Shown here: positions 1 to 6,342 of the stretch, piece after piece
Numbering within the stretch: position 1 is the first letter of the stretch
Layout: each line of letters opens with the position of its first letter
Assembly (NCBI GenBank): GCA_019242465.1
Contig: JAFAVL010000686.1
Location: 1-7,506 of the forward strand
Direction of reading: 5' to 3'
Source of the DNA: Chroococcidiopsidaceae cyanobacterium CP_BM_RX_35
GTDB taxonomy: Bacteria; Cyanobacteriota; Cyanobacteriia; Cyanobacteriales; Chroococcidiopsidaceae
DNA length: 7,506 bases
Program-made: the position numbers and the translations under genes
The notes under the pieces: generated by a model
What the model was told of the DNA's origin: nothing
Databases searched by the model: none
The model's input: only the letters and a program-made list of their open reading frames with translations

Positions 1-2674
1 TCGTTTCTACTTTGAAGCGCTCTACCGAGCTGAGTAAGCTACCCGCAACGCTCGCAAAGCTCTGGAGGGAACCAGAAACGCGCTGGGCTTCTTGGGAGGT
101 TTCTTGCGCTGTTAGCTCTACGGATTGCATCACAGCAGCCACAGCACGGGAACTCTCAGTTTGCTCCACTGTATCAGCAGTAATTGAGCGTACCAAAGTA
201 TCGATTCGATTTGATACTTGCACAATGTCTTCTAGCGATCGCTTGGCTTGTTCTGCTAGATGTGTCCCTTGAATGACCTGCTGAGTGCCTTCCTCCATAG
301 CTGTCATCACAGAACCTGTTTCACTCTGGATTTGTCTGACTATCTGTTCAATTTCCTTCAGTGCCTTAGCAACCCGGTCTGCCAGTTGACGCACTTCGTC
401 AGCCACGATGGCAAAGCCGCGACCCGATTCACCAGCACGAGCCGCCTCAATACTGGCATTCAATGCCAGCAAGTTGGTTCTGGAAGCAATCTGGGAAATT
501 AATGCCACGATTTTAGAGATTTCTTGAGACGATTCCGCTAGTCGCTTCACCTTGCGGGTTGTCTGGGCGACAGTTTGCCGAATTTCTAAAATCCCTGCCA
601 CTGTTCGCTCTACCGCATCACCGCCTTTTTTCGCTGTGGCGGAGGCAGATCGAGCCACAGCCTCAGCTTCCCGCGCACTTTCCGCTACCCGCTGAATCGC
701 GTCTGTCATCACCTGAACCGAGTTCAATGTCACCGCCAATTCTTCTGCCTGTCGCAAGGCATCACTAGACAAAGCTCTGGCGAATGTCTCACTATCAACT
801 GCTCCTTGGCTCACTTGGCGGGCTGCTAACTTCACCTGTTGCACAATTTCCCGCAAGTTGTGAATTGTGAGGTTGAACGAGTCGGCTACTGCTCCTAAAA
901 CATCTGCACTGACCGTGGCTTCCACTGTCAGATCGCCTCGAGCCGCTCCTTCGACATCATCCAAAAGCCGAATGACTTGACGTTGCAAGTCTTCTTTAGC
1001 TCGTTCCTGCTCTTCAGCCTTGCGTTGCGTCTCCTTAATCGTAGCAAACACAACTCTGCTCATCTCGTTGAATTCAGATGCCAACAGACCGAATTCATCT
1101 TCTGAGTACACTGTGGCTTTGGCGTTGAGATTTCCTAATCGCACAGCCTCGAATTGATTTCTGAGGTCTGTTGCCGTCTTCTGGAGCTGCTTAGATGTTT
1201 TCCGTCCGAGCAACAAAGAAGCCCCGCCGCTAGCAATCAGTGCTGCCACTGCCATCACTCCACCAGTCGTTCGTACAGCAGCACGACTTGGTTGTGGTAC
1301 CATTAGTGCTGCTGTGAGACTACAGGCTGCCACAACAACTGCGGAAATTAGCCCTACGGCACCTGCTGTTTTTAATTGCCTTGTTTCCCAGGTAGCGGGA
1401 TGAGGTACTGCTCTGCTTGGCTGGATACTGGGGTTAGGCGTTTCTACCGTGCTAGGCGCTACTAGCACATTATTATTTGTAGCTGAATTTGTTGAATCGG
1501 CAGCCTTGGAGTCTGGGAGTGCCTCGAATGTCTGTATTGGAGCGACGAAATTAGCACTTCCCGTTGACGGCTCCACACGATCTAAAGTATGGCTGGAAAT
1601 GTCAAACTCATTTTCTACCCTCGACGTTCCCGCCAAGCCAAAGTTAGCCTCAAGCGCATCCAAATCGAAGTCTAACTCACGCAATCCATTCAGGTTATAA
1701 GATTCCTCCTGAGGTTTCCTGCCCAATAACAGAGTTTCATCTTCTGCTGTATTAAATTGCAAGTTCTGGTCCAACGCAGGCTGTTGAGGCAACTCAAATG
1801 CTTCAATTGCACTTGTTTCTTGCTCCTGGATGTGATGCTGAGAATCAGCCAAAGGGGTGTGAGGATGATGACCCAATTCTGGCTCCTCAGTGCGATTCCA
1901 AAGCGTCTCGCCAGGCACTTGCTCTACATGCAAGACACTATCTTCAAATGGATTGCTGTGGGCAGTTTCTCCTAAATTCACCTCTGGTTGAGGAGAATCT
2001 GATGTGAAGGGGTTAGCAAAAGCATCTAATCCTGTTGCCTCGGTCGTACGTTCTGCTGGAGATGCGGCTCTAGAAATTTCAAAGGGATTGTGGTGAGGCG
2101 TCAGATTCAACTCGGTTTCATGTTCACCCTTCTGACTAAAAGAGTTAAAGTCAAGGTCATTAGGATCGAAATCATCCAACATTGCCAAATCCTCTAGTTC
2201 TGGTTGCTGACTTGCCTGTCTTGAGGAAACAGCATCGAAAGAGGGTTCATCAACGAGGGATTGTTTGAGCTGGCGCTCTTGAGCTGGCGCTCTTGAGTCG
2301 AGGAGGACGCTGGGGTCGGTCGCATCGACCCTAAGAGCGTCCGTGCGGTTGGGGTCGGGTGAAGCCTTGAGTGCGGCGCTATGAGCTGAATGGTCGTAAC
2401 TTTCGTATTGACTCACAGTTTCTAGACCCTTATGAGCATAGTCAAGAATTTCTGGGTCCTCTGTCAGGTTCAGCACTGCTTGATATTGTTCTCGCGCCAC
2501 GTCATACTGTTGGAGAACGCAGTAGATGTGACCCTTCAAAAGACGACTACTAGGATCTTCTGGAAACTTCTGGACTAATCGGTCTACCAGTTGTTCTGCT
2601 TCTCCGTAGTTGCCTTGGATGTAGGCTTTCTGAGCCTGTTGATATTCTCGGTCGTGAGCTGCACTTAATGACAT
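1..2674 (-). CDS. hmpD: TPR-containing methyl-accepting chemotaxis receptor, HmpD/PilJ-like (3' end cut by window edge)
   Basis: Transmembrane chemoreceptor scaffold of a type IV pilus motility system; it would activate a CheA kinase through CheW. The frame is open from ATG 2674 to base 1, giving 891 visible residues. The start follows a GGAGG with a 6-base spacer. Residues 1 to about 80 look like TPR helices ([18 protein letters not shown], then LLKGHIY). Residues about 90-430 form a long acidic, low-complexity linker with NPF motifs at 196, 221 and 241. Two hydrophobic segments at about 437-459 and 471-490 are separated by only some 10 residues, so there is no periplasmic sensor domain. HAMP-like sequence follows (about 491-545, and a second ARGDLTVE block near 576), then the MCP signalling domain with its conserved hairpin tip (E743-AARAGE-749). 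The visible end, [10 protein letters not shown], is typical of the domain's last helix, so few residues are missing. The gene is third in the hmpB-hmpC-hmpD operon, 23 bases after hmpC. A repeat-like insertion lies at 2265-2342. The family is secure; the hmpD name rests on synteny and domain order. Confidence 0.9.
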   Translation of the reverse strand, partial: MSLSAAHDREYQQAQKAYIQGNYGEAEQLVDRLVQKFPEDPSSRLLKGHIYCVLQQYDVAREQYQAVLNLTEDPEILDYAHKGLETVSQYESYDHSAHSAALKASPDPNRTDALRVDATDPSVLLDSRAPAQERQLKQSLVDEPSFDAVSSRQASQQPELEDLAMLDDFDPNDLDFNSFSQKGEHETELNLTPHHNPFEISRAASPAERTTEATGLDAFANPFTSDSPQPEVNLGETAHSNPFEDSVLHVEQVPGETLWNRTEEPELGHHPHTPLADSQHHIQEQETSAIEAFELPQQPALDQNLQFNTAEDETLLLGRKPQEESYNLNGLRELDFDLDALEANFGLAGTSRVENEFDISSHTLDRVEPSTGSANFVAPIQTFEALPDSKAADSTNSATNNNVLVAPSTVETPNPSIQPSRAVPHPATWETRQLKTAGAVGLISAVVVAACSLTAALMVPQPSRAAVRTTGGVMAVAALIASGGASLLLGRKTSKQLQKTATDLRNQFEAVRLGNLNAKATVYSEDEFGLLASEFNEMSRVVFATIKETQRKAEEQERAKEDLQRQVIRLLDDVEGAARGDLTVEATVSADVLGAVADSFNLTIHNLREIVQQVKLAARQVSQGAVDSETFARALSSDALRQAEELAVTLNSVQVMTDAIQRVAESAREAEAVARSASATAKKGGDAVERTVAGILEIRQTVAQTTRKVKRLAESSQEISKIVALISQIASRTNLLALNASIEAARAGESGRGFAIVADEVRQLADRVAKALKEIEQIVRQIQSETGSVMTAMEEGTQQVIQGTHLAEQAKRSLEDIVQVSNRIDTLVRSITADTVEQTESSRAVAAVMQSVELTAQETSQEAQRVSGSLQSFASVAGSLLSSVERFKVET
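235..242. repeat. HIP1 octamer GCGATCGC
   Basis: Exact copy of the highly iterated palindrome HIP1, abundant in many cyanobacterial genomes. It lies inside the hmpD coding sequence. A second exact copy is at 5910-5917. Two in 7.5 kb is well above chance and supports a cyanobacterial origin. Confidence 0.9.
2265..2342. repeat. Hairpin repeat and 14-bp tandem duplication inside the receptor gene
   Basis: A GC-rich block within hmpD, unlike its surroundings. The 14-mer TTGAGCTGGCGCTC is repeated exactly at 2265-2278 and 2279-2292 and begins a third time. Next to it is an inverted repeat: GGACGCT (2305-2311) with AGCGTCC (2336-2342), and inside that GGGGTCG (2312-2318) with CGACCCT (2326-2332, one G-T wobble). 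CGCTCTT (2288-2294) can also pair with AAGAGCG (2333-2339). The reading frame stays open through the block, which falls in the linker just after the TPR region. It resembles a short interspersed palindromic element tolerated in a disordered linker, but the mobile origin is inferred. Confidence 0.6.
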
Positions 2675-2680
2675 TTACCG

Positions 2681-2685
2681 CCTCC
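2681..2685 (-). promoter_or_regulatory. Ribosome binding site of the receptor gene
   Basis: On the minus strand GGAGG is followed by CGGTAA and then the ATG at 2674. It is the strongest and best-spaced Shine-Dalgarno of the operon and fixes the receptor start. It lies in the short gap after the hmpC stop. Confidence 0.75.
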
Positions 2686-2697
2686 GCTGGCTGAATT

Positions 2698-3237
2698 TCA
2701 CGCTATCCATCGTCCGCTATGTAAAATTGCCGTCTGATCCAGCAGTCGGATCCGCTGGTTGTTTTTTTCATCTAACAACCACTCGCCCCGTAGGAATAAA
2801 GCCATGCTATCCGGCACCTCTGTCGCTGCCGCCTGCACCCTTTCCAAATCGAGCCAGCCCATACCGACAATCTGGTCAACTGCCAACCCCAACATTGTGT
2901 CTCGATCTTCAATAGCAATCACTGGAATTTCTGCTCGCTCTGTATTCAAGGCGGTTGGCTTTCCAAGTAATTGACCGAGGTCGGCCACCCAAACCACTCG
3001 CCCTCGCAAGTTTATAGTACCCAAAAGCAGAGGAGAAGCGTTCGGGATTGGGGTAATGCGGTCGAGCGGAGTCGCGATCACCTCCCTAATTCCCGTTGCA
3101 CTGAGTGCAAACTCCTGATAATCTTCAGAAGAAATATAAAATCGCAGGTAAAGCTCTCCCTCAGGTCTTTCGAGTTCTTGGAATTCAGGCGCTTGACCCC
3201 GGCTACTGTTTGTTAGCAAATCTGGATTTCCAGTCAT
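2698..3237 (-). CDS. hmpC: CheW-type adaptor protein, HmpC/PilI-like
   Basis: Cytoplasmic scaffold that couples the receptor to the CheA histidine kinase. Starting at ATG 3237 the protein has 179 residues and is almost entirely one CheW domain. After a short polar N-terminus come the first strand (ELYLRFYISSEDYQEFAL), the IREVI segment, the loop INLRGRVVWVADLG that is the hallmark of CheW, and the C-terminal half with LGLAVDQIVGM and a final strand near IRLLDQTAIL. The frame is open upstream to another ATG at 3339, but that extension lies inside the response regulator gene and reads as non-CheW sequence. The start at 3237 overlaps the regulator stop as ATGA, which suggests translational coupling. 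The next gene, the receptor, begins 23 bases downstream. The CheW call is secure; the hmpC name follows from position between a CheY and a PilJ-like receptor. Confidence 0.9.
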   Translation of the reverse strand: MTGNPDLLTNSSRGQAPEFQELERPEGELYLRFYISSEDYQEFALSATGIREVIATPLDRITPIPNASPLLLGTINLRGRVVWVADLGQLLGKPTALNTERAEIPVIAIEDRDTMLGLAVDQIVGMGWLDLERVQAAATEVPDSMALFLRGEWLLDEKNNQRIRLLDQTAILHSGRWIA

Positions 3238-3611
3238 AGGCGATGGCTCGATTGCAGTAGTTTTCTGACTGTCCCTAGAAACTCCTTGGGTTGAAACGGC
3301 TTGACAATGTATGCATCTGCACCTTGCTTCATGCCCCAATAACGATCAAATTCTTCACCCTTAGTTGAACACATGACTACCATGACGTTTTTGGTTTCGG
3401 GGTTAGTCTTTAGCCTACGACAAAGCTCGTAACCATTCATTTTAGGCATGACAATATCCATCACAACTATGTCTGGGCAAGAGAGCTGAATCCGCTCCAT
3501 TGCTTCAACCCCATCGTTGGCTACCGCAACCGTCAGACCAGTACCCTTTAGGATATCTGAGATTATCTCCCTTTGGGTAGGACTGTCCTCCACCACCAGA
3601 ATTGTACTCAT
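3234..3611 (-). CDS. hmpB: Single-domain CheY-like response regulator, HmpB/PilH-like
   Basis: Phospho-acceptor receiver of the motility chemosensory pathway, with no output domain, so it presumably acts by protein contact. From ATG 3611 it has 125 residues. All receiver residues are present: acidic pair E8-D9, phosphorylation site D52 in VVMDIVMPKMNG, S82 in VVMCSTKGE and K104 in the KPF motif. The 30 and 52 residue spacings from the aspartate equal those in CheY. DRYWGMKQGADAY is typical of the PilG/PilH branch. An ATG at 3641 would add ten residues, but its GAGGA directly abuts the start codon, whereas ATG 3611 has GGGAG about 10 bases upstream. First gene of the operon; it overlaps the CheW start by four bases and is divergent from hmpF across 832 bases. 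Whether it corresponds to PilG or PilH cannot be settled without a phylogeny. Confidence 0.9.
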   Translation of the reverse strand: MSTILVVEDSPTQREIISDILKGTGLTVAVANDGVEAMERIQLSCPDIVVMDIVMPKMNGYELCRRLKTNPETKNVMVVMCSTKGEEFDRYWGMKQGADAYIVKPFQPKEFLGTVRKLLQSSHRL

Positions 3612-3772
3612 AACTGCTAGTCTCCCTGCTGGCTCAAACATTCCTCGCTCGGAACGAGTTACCCTTGTCCGCCCTTAAAACCTTAATCAATAGAATACAT
3701 GAGTTGCCGACTAATCGACTAGGCGGCTCTGTTGAAATGTGAGCTGTGTATGTAATATCAATTACTTCTCAT

Positions 3773-3790
3773 TTGTTAAGCTCTTAACAA
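3773..3790. promoter_or_regulatory. Perfect 18-bp dyad, candidate operator
   Basis: TTGTTAAG-CT-CTTAACAA: perfect 8-base arms with a 2-base spacer, about 160 bases upstream of the hmpB start. It is too AT-rich, and not followed by a T tract, so it does not look like a terminator. A half-matching copy (ATAAGAGCTTAAC) occurs at 3880-3892. Likely a binding site for a dimeric regulator; the protein is unknown. Confidence 0.4.
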
Positions 3791-3878
3791 GTTGAGGTTA
3801 CAACAAAAAAAGCCTAAAAAAATTGATAGATTGAAAATGTAAAAATTCAGCTCGAAAAAAGATGAAATAGCGCTATAC

Positions 3879-3998
3879 AATAAGAGCTTAACGCCGCTTT
3901 TACAATACATCCAAGCGAAATTTCACTGATAACTCCAAAAGGTTTAAGCTTTATTCCTGGTCGATTTCAGTAAATTTACGGTGGTATGAATAAGAGCT
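3879..3998. repeat. Repeated 10-mer AATAAGAGCT
   Basis: AATAAGAGCT occurs exactly at 3879-3888 and 3989-3998 on the plus strand, 110 bases apart. A near copy on the opposite strand (GGAATAAAGCTTAAACC) spans about 3941-3957. The motif shares AAGAGCTTAAC with one side of the 3773-3790 dyad. It may be a shared regulator site in the divergent promoter, though AT-rich composition makes chance similarity possible. Confidence 0.3.
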
Positions 3999-4004
3999 AC
4001 ATGT

Positions 4005-4020
4005 TCTATTCCAGAATAGA
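4005..4020. promoter_or_regulatory. 16-bp dyad upstream of the hmpF promoter candidate
   Basis: TCTATTC-CA-GAATAGA: perfect 7-base arms with a 2-base spacer. It lies about 30-45 bases upstream of the possible -35 of hmpF, a position suited to an activator. No known cyanobacterial operator is recognised in it. Confidence 0.35.
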
Positions 4021-4050
4021 GTTTAATGATGCACTTGAGGGTTGCAACTA

Positions 4051-4081
4051 TTGTCCTTAGTCAAAGTAGAATTGATATAAT
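4051..4081 (+). promoter_or_regulatory. Possible housekeeping-type promoter for hmpF
   Basis: An exact TATAAT at 4076-4081 is preceded by TTGTCC at 4051-4056 with a 19-base spacer, somewhat long. Transcription would begin near 4088, giving a leader of about 355 bases before the GTG of hmpF that includes all the hairpins at 4147-4328. This is a motif match only. Confidence 0.35.
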
Positions 4082-4146
4082 TTTGCCACCCTAGTTTCCC
4101 TAAAACGGAATAAGGCAGACTTAAACCCTTGGGGAAAGATTTAGTC

Positions 4147-4284
4147 AACGGTGAGACGGCGCTATGCGCGAGGGTTTTCGACGCCAGTTGCCTGCGACGG
4201 GAAACCCGTCTAACGCTTCGCTAACGGCTAGCGAAGCGTTACCCGAAGGGTACACCGCCTTTGCACGGGGACGGGGTCACCGTT
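4147..4284. repeat. Composite palindromic repeat cluster in the hmpF leader
   Basis: Three perfect hairpins follow in series: GACGGG-AAA-CCCGTC (4196-4210), a 13-base-arm palindrome TAACGCTTCGCTA (4211-4223) with TAGCGAAGCGTTA (4229-4241), and TACCC-GAA-GGGTA (4240-4252). GCGC-TAT-GCGC (4159-4169) lies to the left. The block is bracketed by AACGGTGA (4147-4154) and its complement TCACCGTT (4277-4284). The composition differs sharply from the AT-rich DNA to the left. It has the look of the short interspersed palindromic repeats seen in large cyanobacterial genomes, and would be transcribed in the hmpF leader. Confidence 0.65.
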
Positions 4285-4309
4285 CTCACAAGGTAGGCAA
4301 CCTCCGGAG

Positions 4310-4328
4310 CCTGGAATTCGATTCCAGG
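4310..4328. repeat. Perfect 8-bp stem, 3-base loop hairpin in the hmpF leader
   Basis: CCTGGAAT-TCG-ATTCCAGG, directly after the self-complementary CTCCGGAG at 4302-4309. No T tract follows, so it does not read as a simple terminator. It extends the chain of structures upstream of hmpF and ends 115 bases before the GTG start. Confidence 0.5.
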
Positions 4329-4430
4329 TCGGTCGGCAGAGCTGTGGTGACTTCGTGAAAGCTGCGTTGACTGAGTAGTGTGATCGCAGCAGCAATTCCG
4401 CGGTCCGAGATTGGACATCAGAGACATCAA

Positions 4431-4435
4431 GAGGG
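4431..4435 (+). promoter_or_regulatory. Ribosome binding site deciding the hmpF start
   Basis: GAGGG followed by 8 bases and then GTG at 4444. This placement favours GTG 4444 over the in-frame TTG at 4411, which has only a weak match upstream (CCGAGA directly before it). Confidence 0.6.
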
Positions 4436-4443
4436 CAAGCAGT

Positions 4444-6177
4444 GTGCTGTATCTAGCAGAAGTACAAAAGCAAAAGACTGGATTTATGGGGGCTGCTAAA
4501 GCAGAACTCAAGCTGCTGGCTTGTCAGCGAGCCGATCAAAGTTGGAATCCTTTACCAAAAGAAGAATTGATTCCTGCTCCTTCCGAGGAAGCCAATAACT
4601 TGAATGATGGCGTGTTAGTACTAGCTGACTTAAATCTACAGCGGCAAGTGCAGCGTATTCAAGAAGCAGGGCGTCCACTCGTCAGCATTTTGCAAAACTT
4701 CTCTCGCCAGTTGGACAAGTCTAAAAGTCAAGAAGAAGAAATTGCTCAGTGGAAGCAGTCCTTGACGTATCAAAGTCAGGAGCTGAATAGCCGCCAGATG
4801 GAAGTGGAAGCGCGGTTGGAAGAACTGCAACAGATGGAGACAGACTTTGAACGGTTGGAGGCGCAGCGCCAGGAAATTGAGACGGCACAAGAGGAAAGTC
4901 AACGTCTAAGAGCCGAGGTCGAGCGGCAGCGTCGGGAGCTAGAGGGAGCCTGGGAACAGCTGCTGGGTGAACAGCGCCGTCTACAGGAGCAAAAGACGAC
5001 TGGTTTGGAGCAAGAGCAAACTCGCCAAATTCAGGAATTACTGGCTCGCATCGAACACGGTATGACTCCCGCAAAGGCATTGCTGCTAGAGATAGATCCC
5101 TCTTTAGATGTGGTTGCCCAAGAGCAAGATCTCCTGAATCAGCACTGGCAACAACTCAATGAGCAACGTAACATTGCCCACCAGCAGCAACAGGAAGTCA
5201 CTAACCTTGCCCAAGCTTTGCAAAACTGCCATTGGGAATGGCAACAAGCTCAAAGTACTCTAGAGCGGACAAAATCGGATCTGCAGGCGCAGACGTCGAT
5301 TTTGCAGACTAAGCAAGAGCAAGTTCAAATGCTAAGTACGCAACTGCGCCAATCTGAGGAGTTATACCAGCAGATTCAAAACCTGAGTGGCGAATCTTCA
5401 GATCTTGAAGTCAGCCAGACATTAGACGCGACAGCGTTAGAGAAGATGCCTCTAGATCAGTTACAACAACTGGTGCAGACTTCTACTAACATGCTGCAAA
5501 AGGCAGAGCGATTTGTCAGTGAGCAGGAAGAAGAGCTAAAACTTCTCCAGCAGACAATTGCAGAACTACAAGCAAGTCTCCTGCAGGCAGCAGAATTTAA
5601 CCGACAGTCCCTGGAGACAGAATTGGCGGAGGAAAAAGACCGCTATCGCATGCTCAACGAAACTCTAGTAGGTCAACGCCGAAATCTGCGAGATCGGCAA
5701 GGGGCGCTAAAACAGCATCAGCATGTCCTGCGGCGTCGACAAGGCAATACCGTGCAGCAAGGGCAAGCGCAGGAGAACCTTGAGCCGATTCTGGCTCAAA
5801 TTGCGGCACAGAAACAACAACAGTCTCAGGAGCTGCAAGAGCTGGAACGGCAGATTGAGCAGATACGCTCTAGCATTCAGATAGCGTCGGAAACAGTCGA
5901 GGGTCAGTCGCGATCGCAGGAAATGCAGCAGCACGAGCTGCAAAGCTTAGAACAGAATTTACTTTCCCTGCGGACTGCGACAGCAGAAAAATGGGGGCGA
6001 GTTAATCTCTATCAAGAGATGCTACAGCCAGTTCAAGACTGCCTTGATGGACTGCGCCAGCGGCTAGAGGCTTTTAAGCACAACCTCGCTCAAGTAGAAA
6101 CAGCTAGTCATGACCAACACCAAACTATTGCCCAGATTCGGCAGACTCTTGAACATGCCACAACTGCAAACGGCTGA
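4444..6177 (+). CDS. hmpF: HmpF-like coiled-coil regulator of type IV pilus motility
   Basis: Long cytoplasmic coiled-coil protein. In Nostoc punctiforme, HmpF moves to the leading pole of cells in motile filaments and is needed for type IV pilus activity. From GTG 4444 it has 577 residues. The first 80 or so form a non-coiled head (LYLAEVQKQK, LKLLACQR, RQVQRIQEAGRPLVSILQNFSRQL). From about residue 85 to the end it is heptad-rich, loaded with Q, E and L, with a proline-containing break around residues 196-222 (HGMTPAKALLLEIDPSLDV). There are no membrane segments and no signal peptide. An in-frame TTG at 4411 would add 11 residues, but GTG 4444 has the better ribosome binding site and gives an N-terminus beginning (M)LYLAEVQKQ, which I recall for homologues. 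It is divergent from the hmpB operon, which supports the name. Coiled coils attract false similarity, but the head sequence and location make HmpF the best call. Confidence 0.82.
   Translation: MLYLAEVQKQKTGFMGAAKAELKLLACQRADQSWNPLPKEELIPAPSEEANNLNDGVLVLADLNLQRQVQRIQEAGRPLVSILQNFSRQLDKSKSQEEEIAQWKQSLTYQSQELNSRQMEVEARLEELQQMETDFERLEAQRQEIETAQEESQRLRAEVERQRRELEGAWEQLLGEQRRLQEQKTTGLEQEQTRQIQELLARIEHGMTPAKALLLEIDPSLDVVAQEQDLLNQHWQQLNEQRNIAHQQQQEVTNLAQALQNCHWEWQQAQSTLERTKSDLQAQTSILQTKQEQVQMLSTQLRQSEELYQQIQNLSGESSDLEVSQTLDATALEKMPLDQLQQLVQTSTNMLQKAERFVSEQEEELKLLQQTIAELQASLLQAAEFNRQSLETELAEEKDRYRMLNETLVGQRRNLRDRQGALKQHQHVLRRRQGNTVQQGQAQENLEPILAQIAAQKQQQSQELQELERQIEQIRSSIQIASETVEGQSRSQEMQQHELQSLEQNLLSLRTATAEKWGRVNLYQEMLQPVQDCLDGLRQRLEAFKHNLAQVETASHDQHQTIAQIRQTLEHATTANG
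5910..5917. repeat. HIP1 octamer GCGATCGC
   Basis: Second exact HIP1 palindrome in the window, inside hmpF near its 3' end. Confidence 0.9.
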
Positions 6178-6194
6178 GGTAATCCAAGTGAAAA

Positions 6195-6342
6195 GAGGCA
6201 GGGGGCAGGGGGCAGAGAAGAGGTAGGGGAGCAGAGGGGCAGGGGAGCAGGGGGGAGAGAACACTCTTACTAAGAACTAACTGCTGCCTCTTTTTGCCCC
6301 ACCTGGAGAGCGTCCCCCTCTCCCCCCTGCTCCCCTGCCTCT
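6195..6342. repeat. G-rich repeat block with long inverted repeat between convergent genes
   Basis: From 6195 to 6259 the plus strand carries six G runs of four or more (6201-6205, 6208-6212, 6226-6229, 6236-6239, 6242-6245, 6250-6255) separated by CA, AGCA or similar. The stretch 6239-6259 is an exact 21-base reverse complement of 6318-6338, and the match extends to about 6342 with one extra G on the left. The loop is 58 bases. The right arm lies inside the thioesterase coding sequence. The structure could end transcription from both convergent genes or fold as G-quadruplex; similar G-rich repeats are common between cyanobacterial genes. Confidence 0.7.

Larger units (their letters stand above)
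3612..4443. other. Divergent intergenic control region between hmpB and hmpF
   Basis: 832 bases without a credible gene. The part from about 3700 to 4135 is AT-rich with poly-A tracts (near 3806 and 3816) and holds two dyads, a duplicated 10-mer and a possible hmpF promoter. The part from about 4140 to 4340 is GC-rich and consists of successive hairpins. Short open frames across the hairpin zone are repeat sequence without recognisable protein features. I could not identify a convincing promoter for the hmpB-hmpC-hmpD operon by eye. Both transcription units are probably controlled from here. Confidence 0.7.

Noticed and set aside
1449..2007. Several plus-strand open frames opposite the receptor linker
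   Set aside because: They are antisense to the receptor frame, which is continuous and shows real domains; the plus-strand translations show none.
3238..3339. 34-residue N-terminal extension of the CheW gene
   Set aside because: It lies inside the response regulator gene in another frame; the ATGA overlap at 3234-3237 is the natural start and the extension is not CheW-like.
3612..3641. Ten-residue N-terminal extension of the response regulator from ATG 3641
   Set aside because: The ribosome binding site directly abuts that ATG, while ATG 3611 has normal spacing and gives the standard receiver N-terminus STILVVEDS.
4310..4328. tRNA T-arm-like sequence (GGAATTCGATTCC)
   Set aside because: The loop lacks the T-T-C order of a T-loop at the right distance, no acceptor, D or anticodon arms fit around it, and there is no CCA-compatible end. 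It is a simple hairpin.
4164..4358. Open frame of 64 codons across the hairpin cluster
   Set aside because: Its sequence is a translation of palindromic repeats, arginine- and glycine-rich, with no domain-like pattern.
4239..4511. Minus-strand open frame of 90 codons overlapping the start of hmpF
   Set aside because: It is antisense to the leader and to the conserved head of hmpF and shows no recognisable features.
4636..5080. Long minus-strand open frames opposite hmpF
   Set aside because: They are antisense shadows of a Q/E-rich coiled coil, giving leucine- and proline-rich translations of no family.
6195..6259. Possible CRISPR array or tandem microsatellite
   Set aside because: The G-rich units are irregular in length, have no spacers of constant size, and pair with an opposite-strand copy, so this is an interspersed G-rich inverted repeat.
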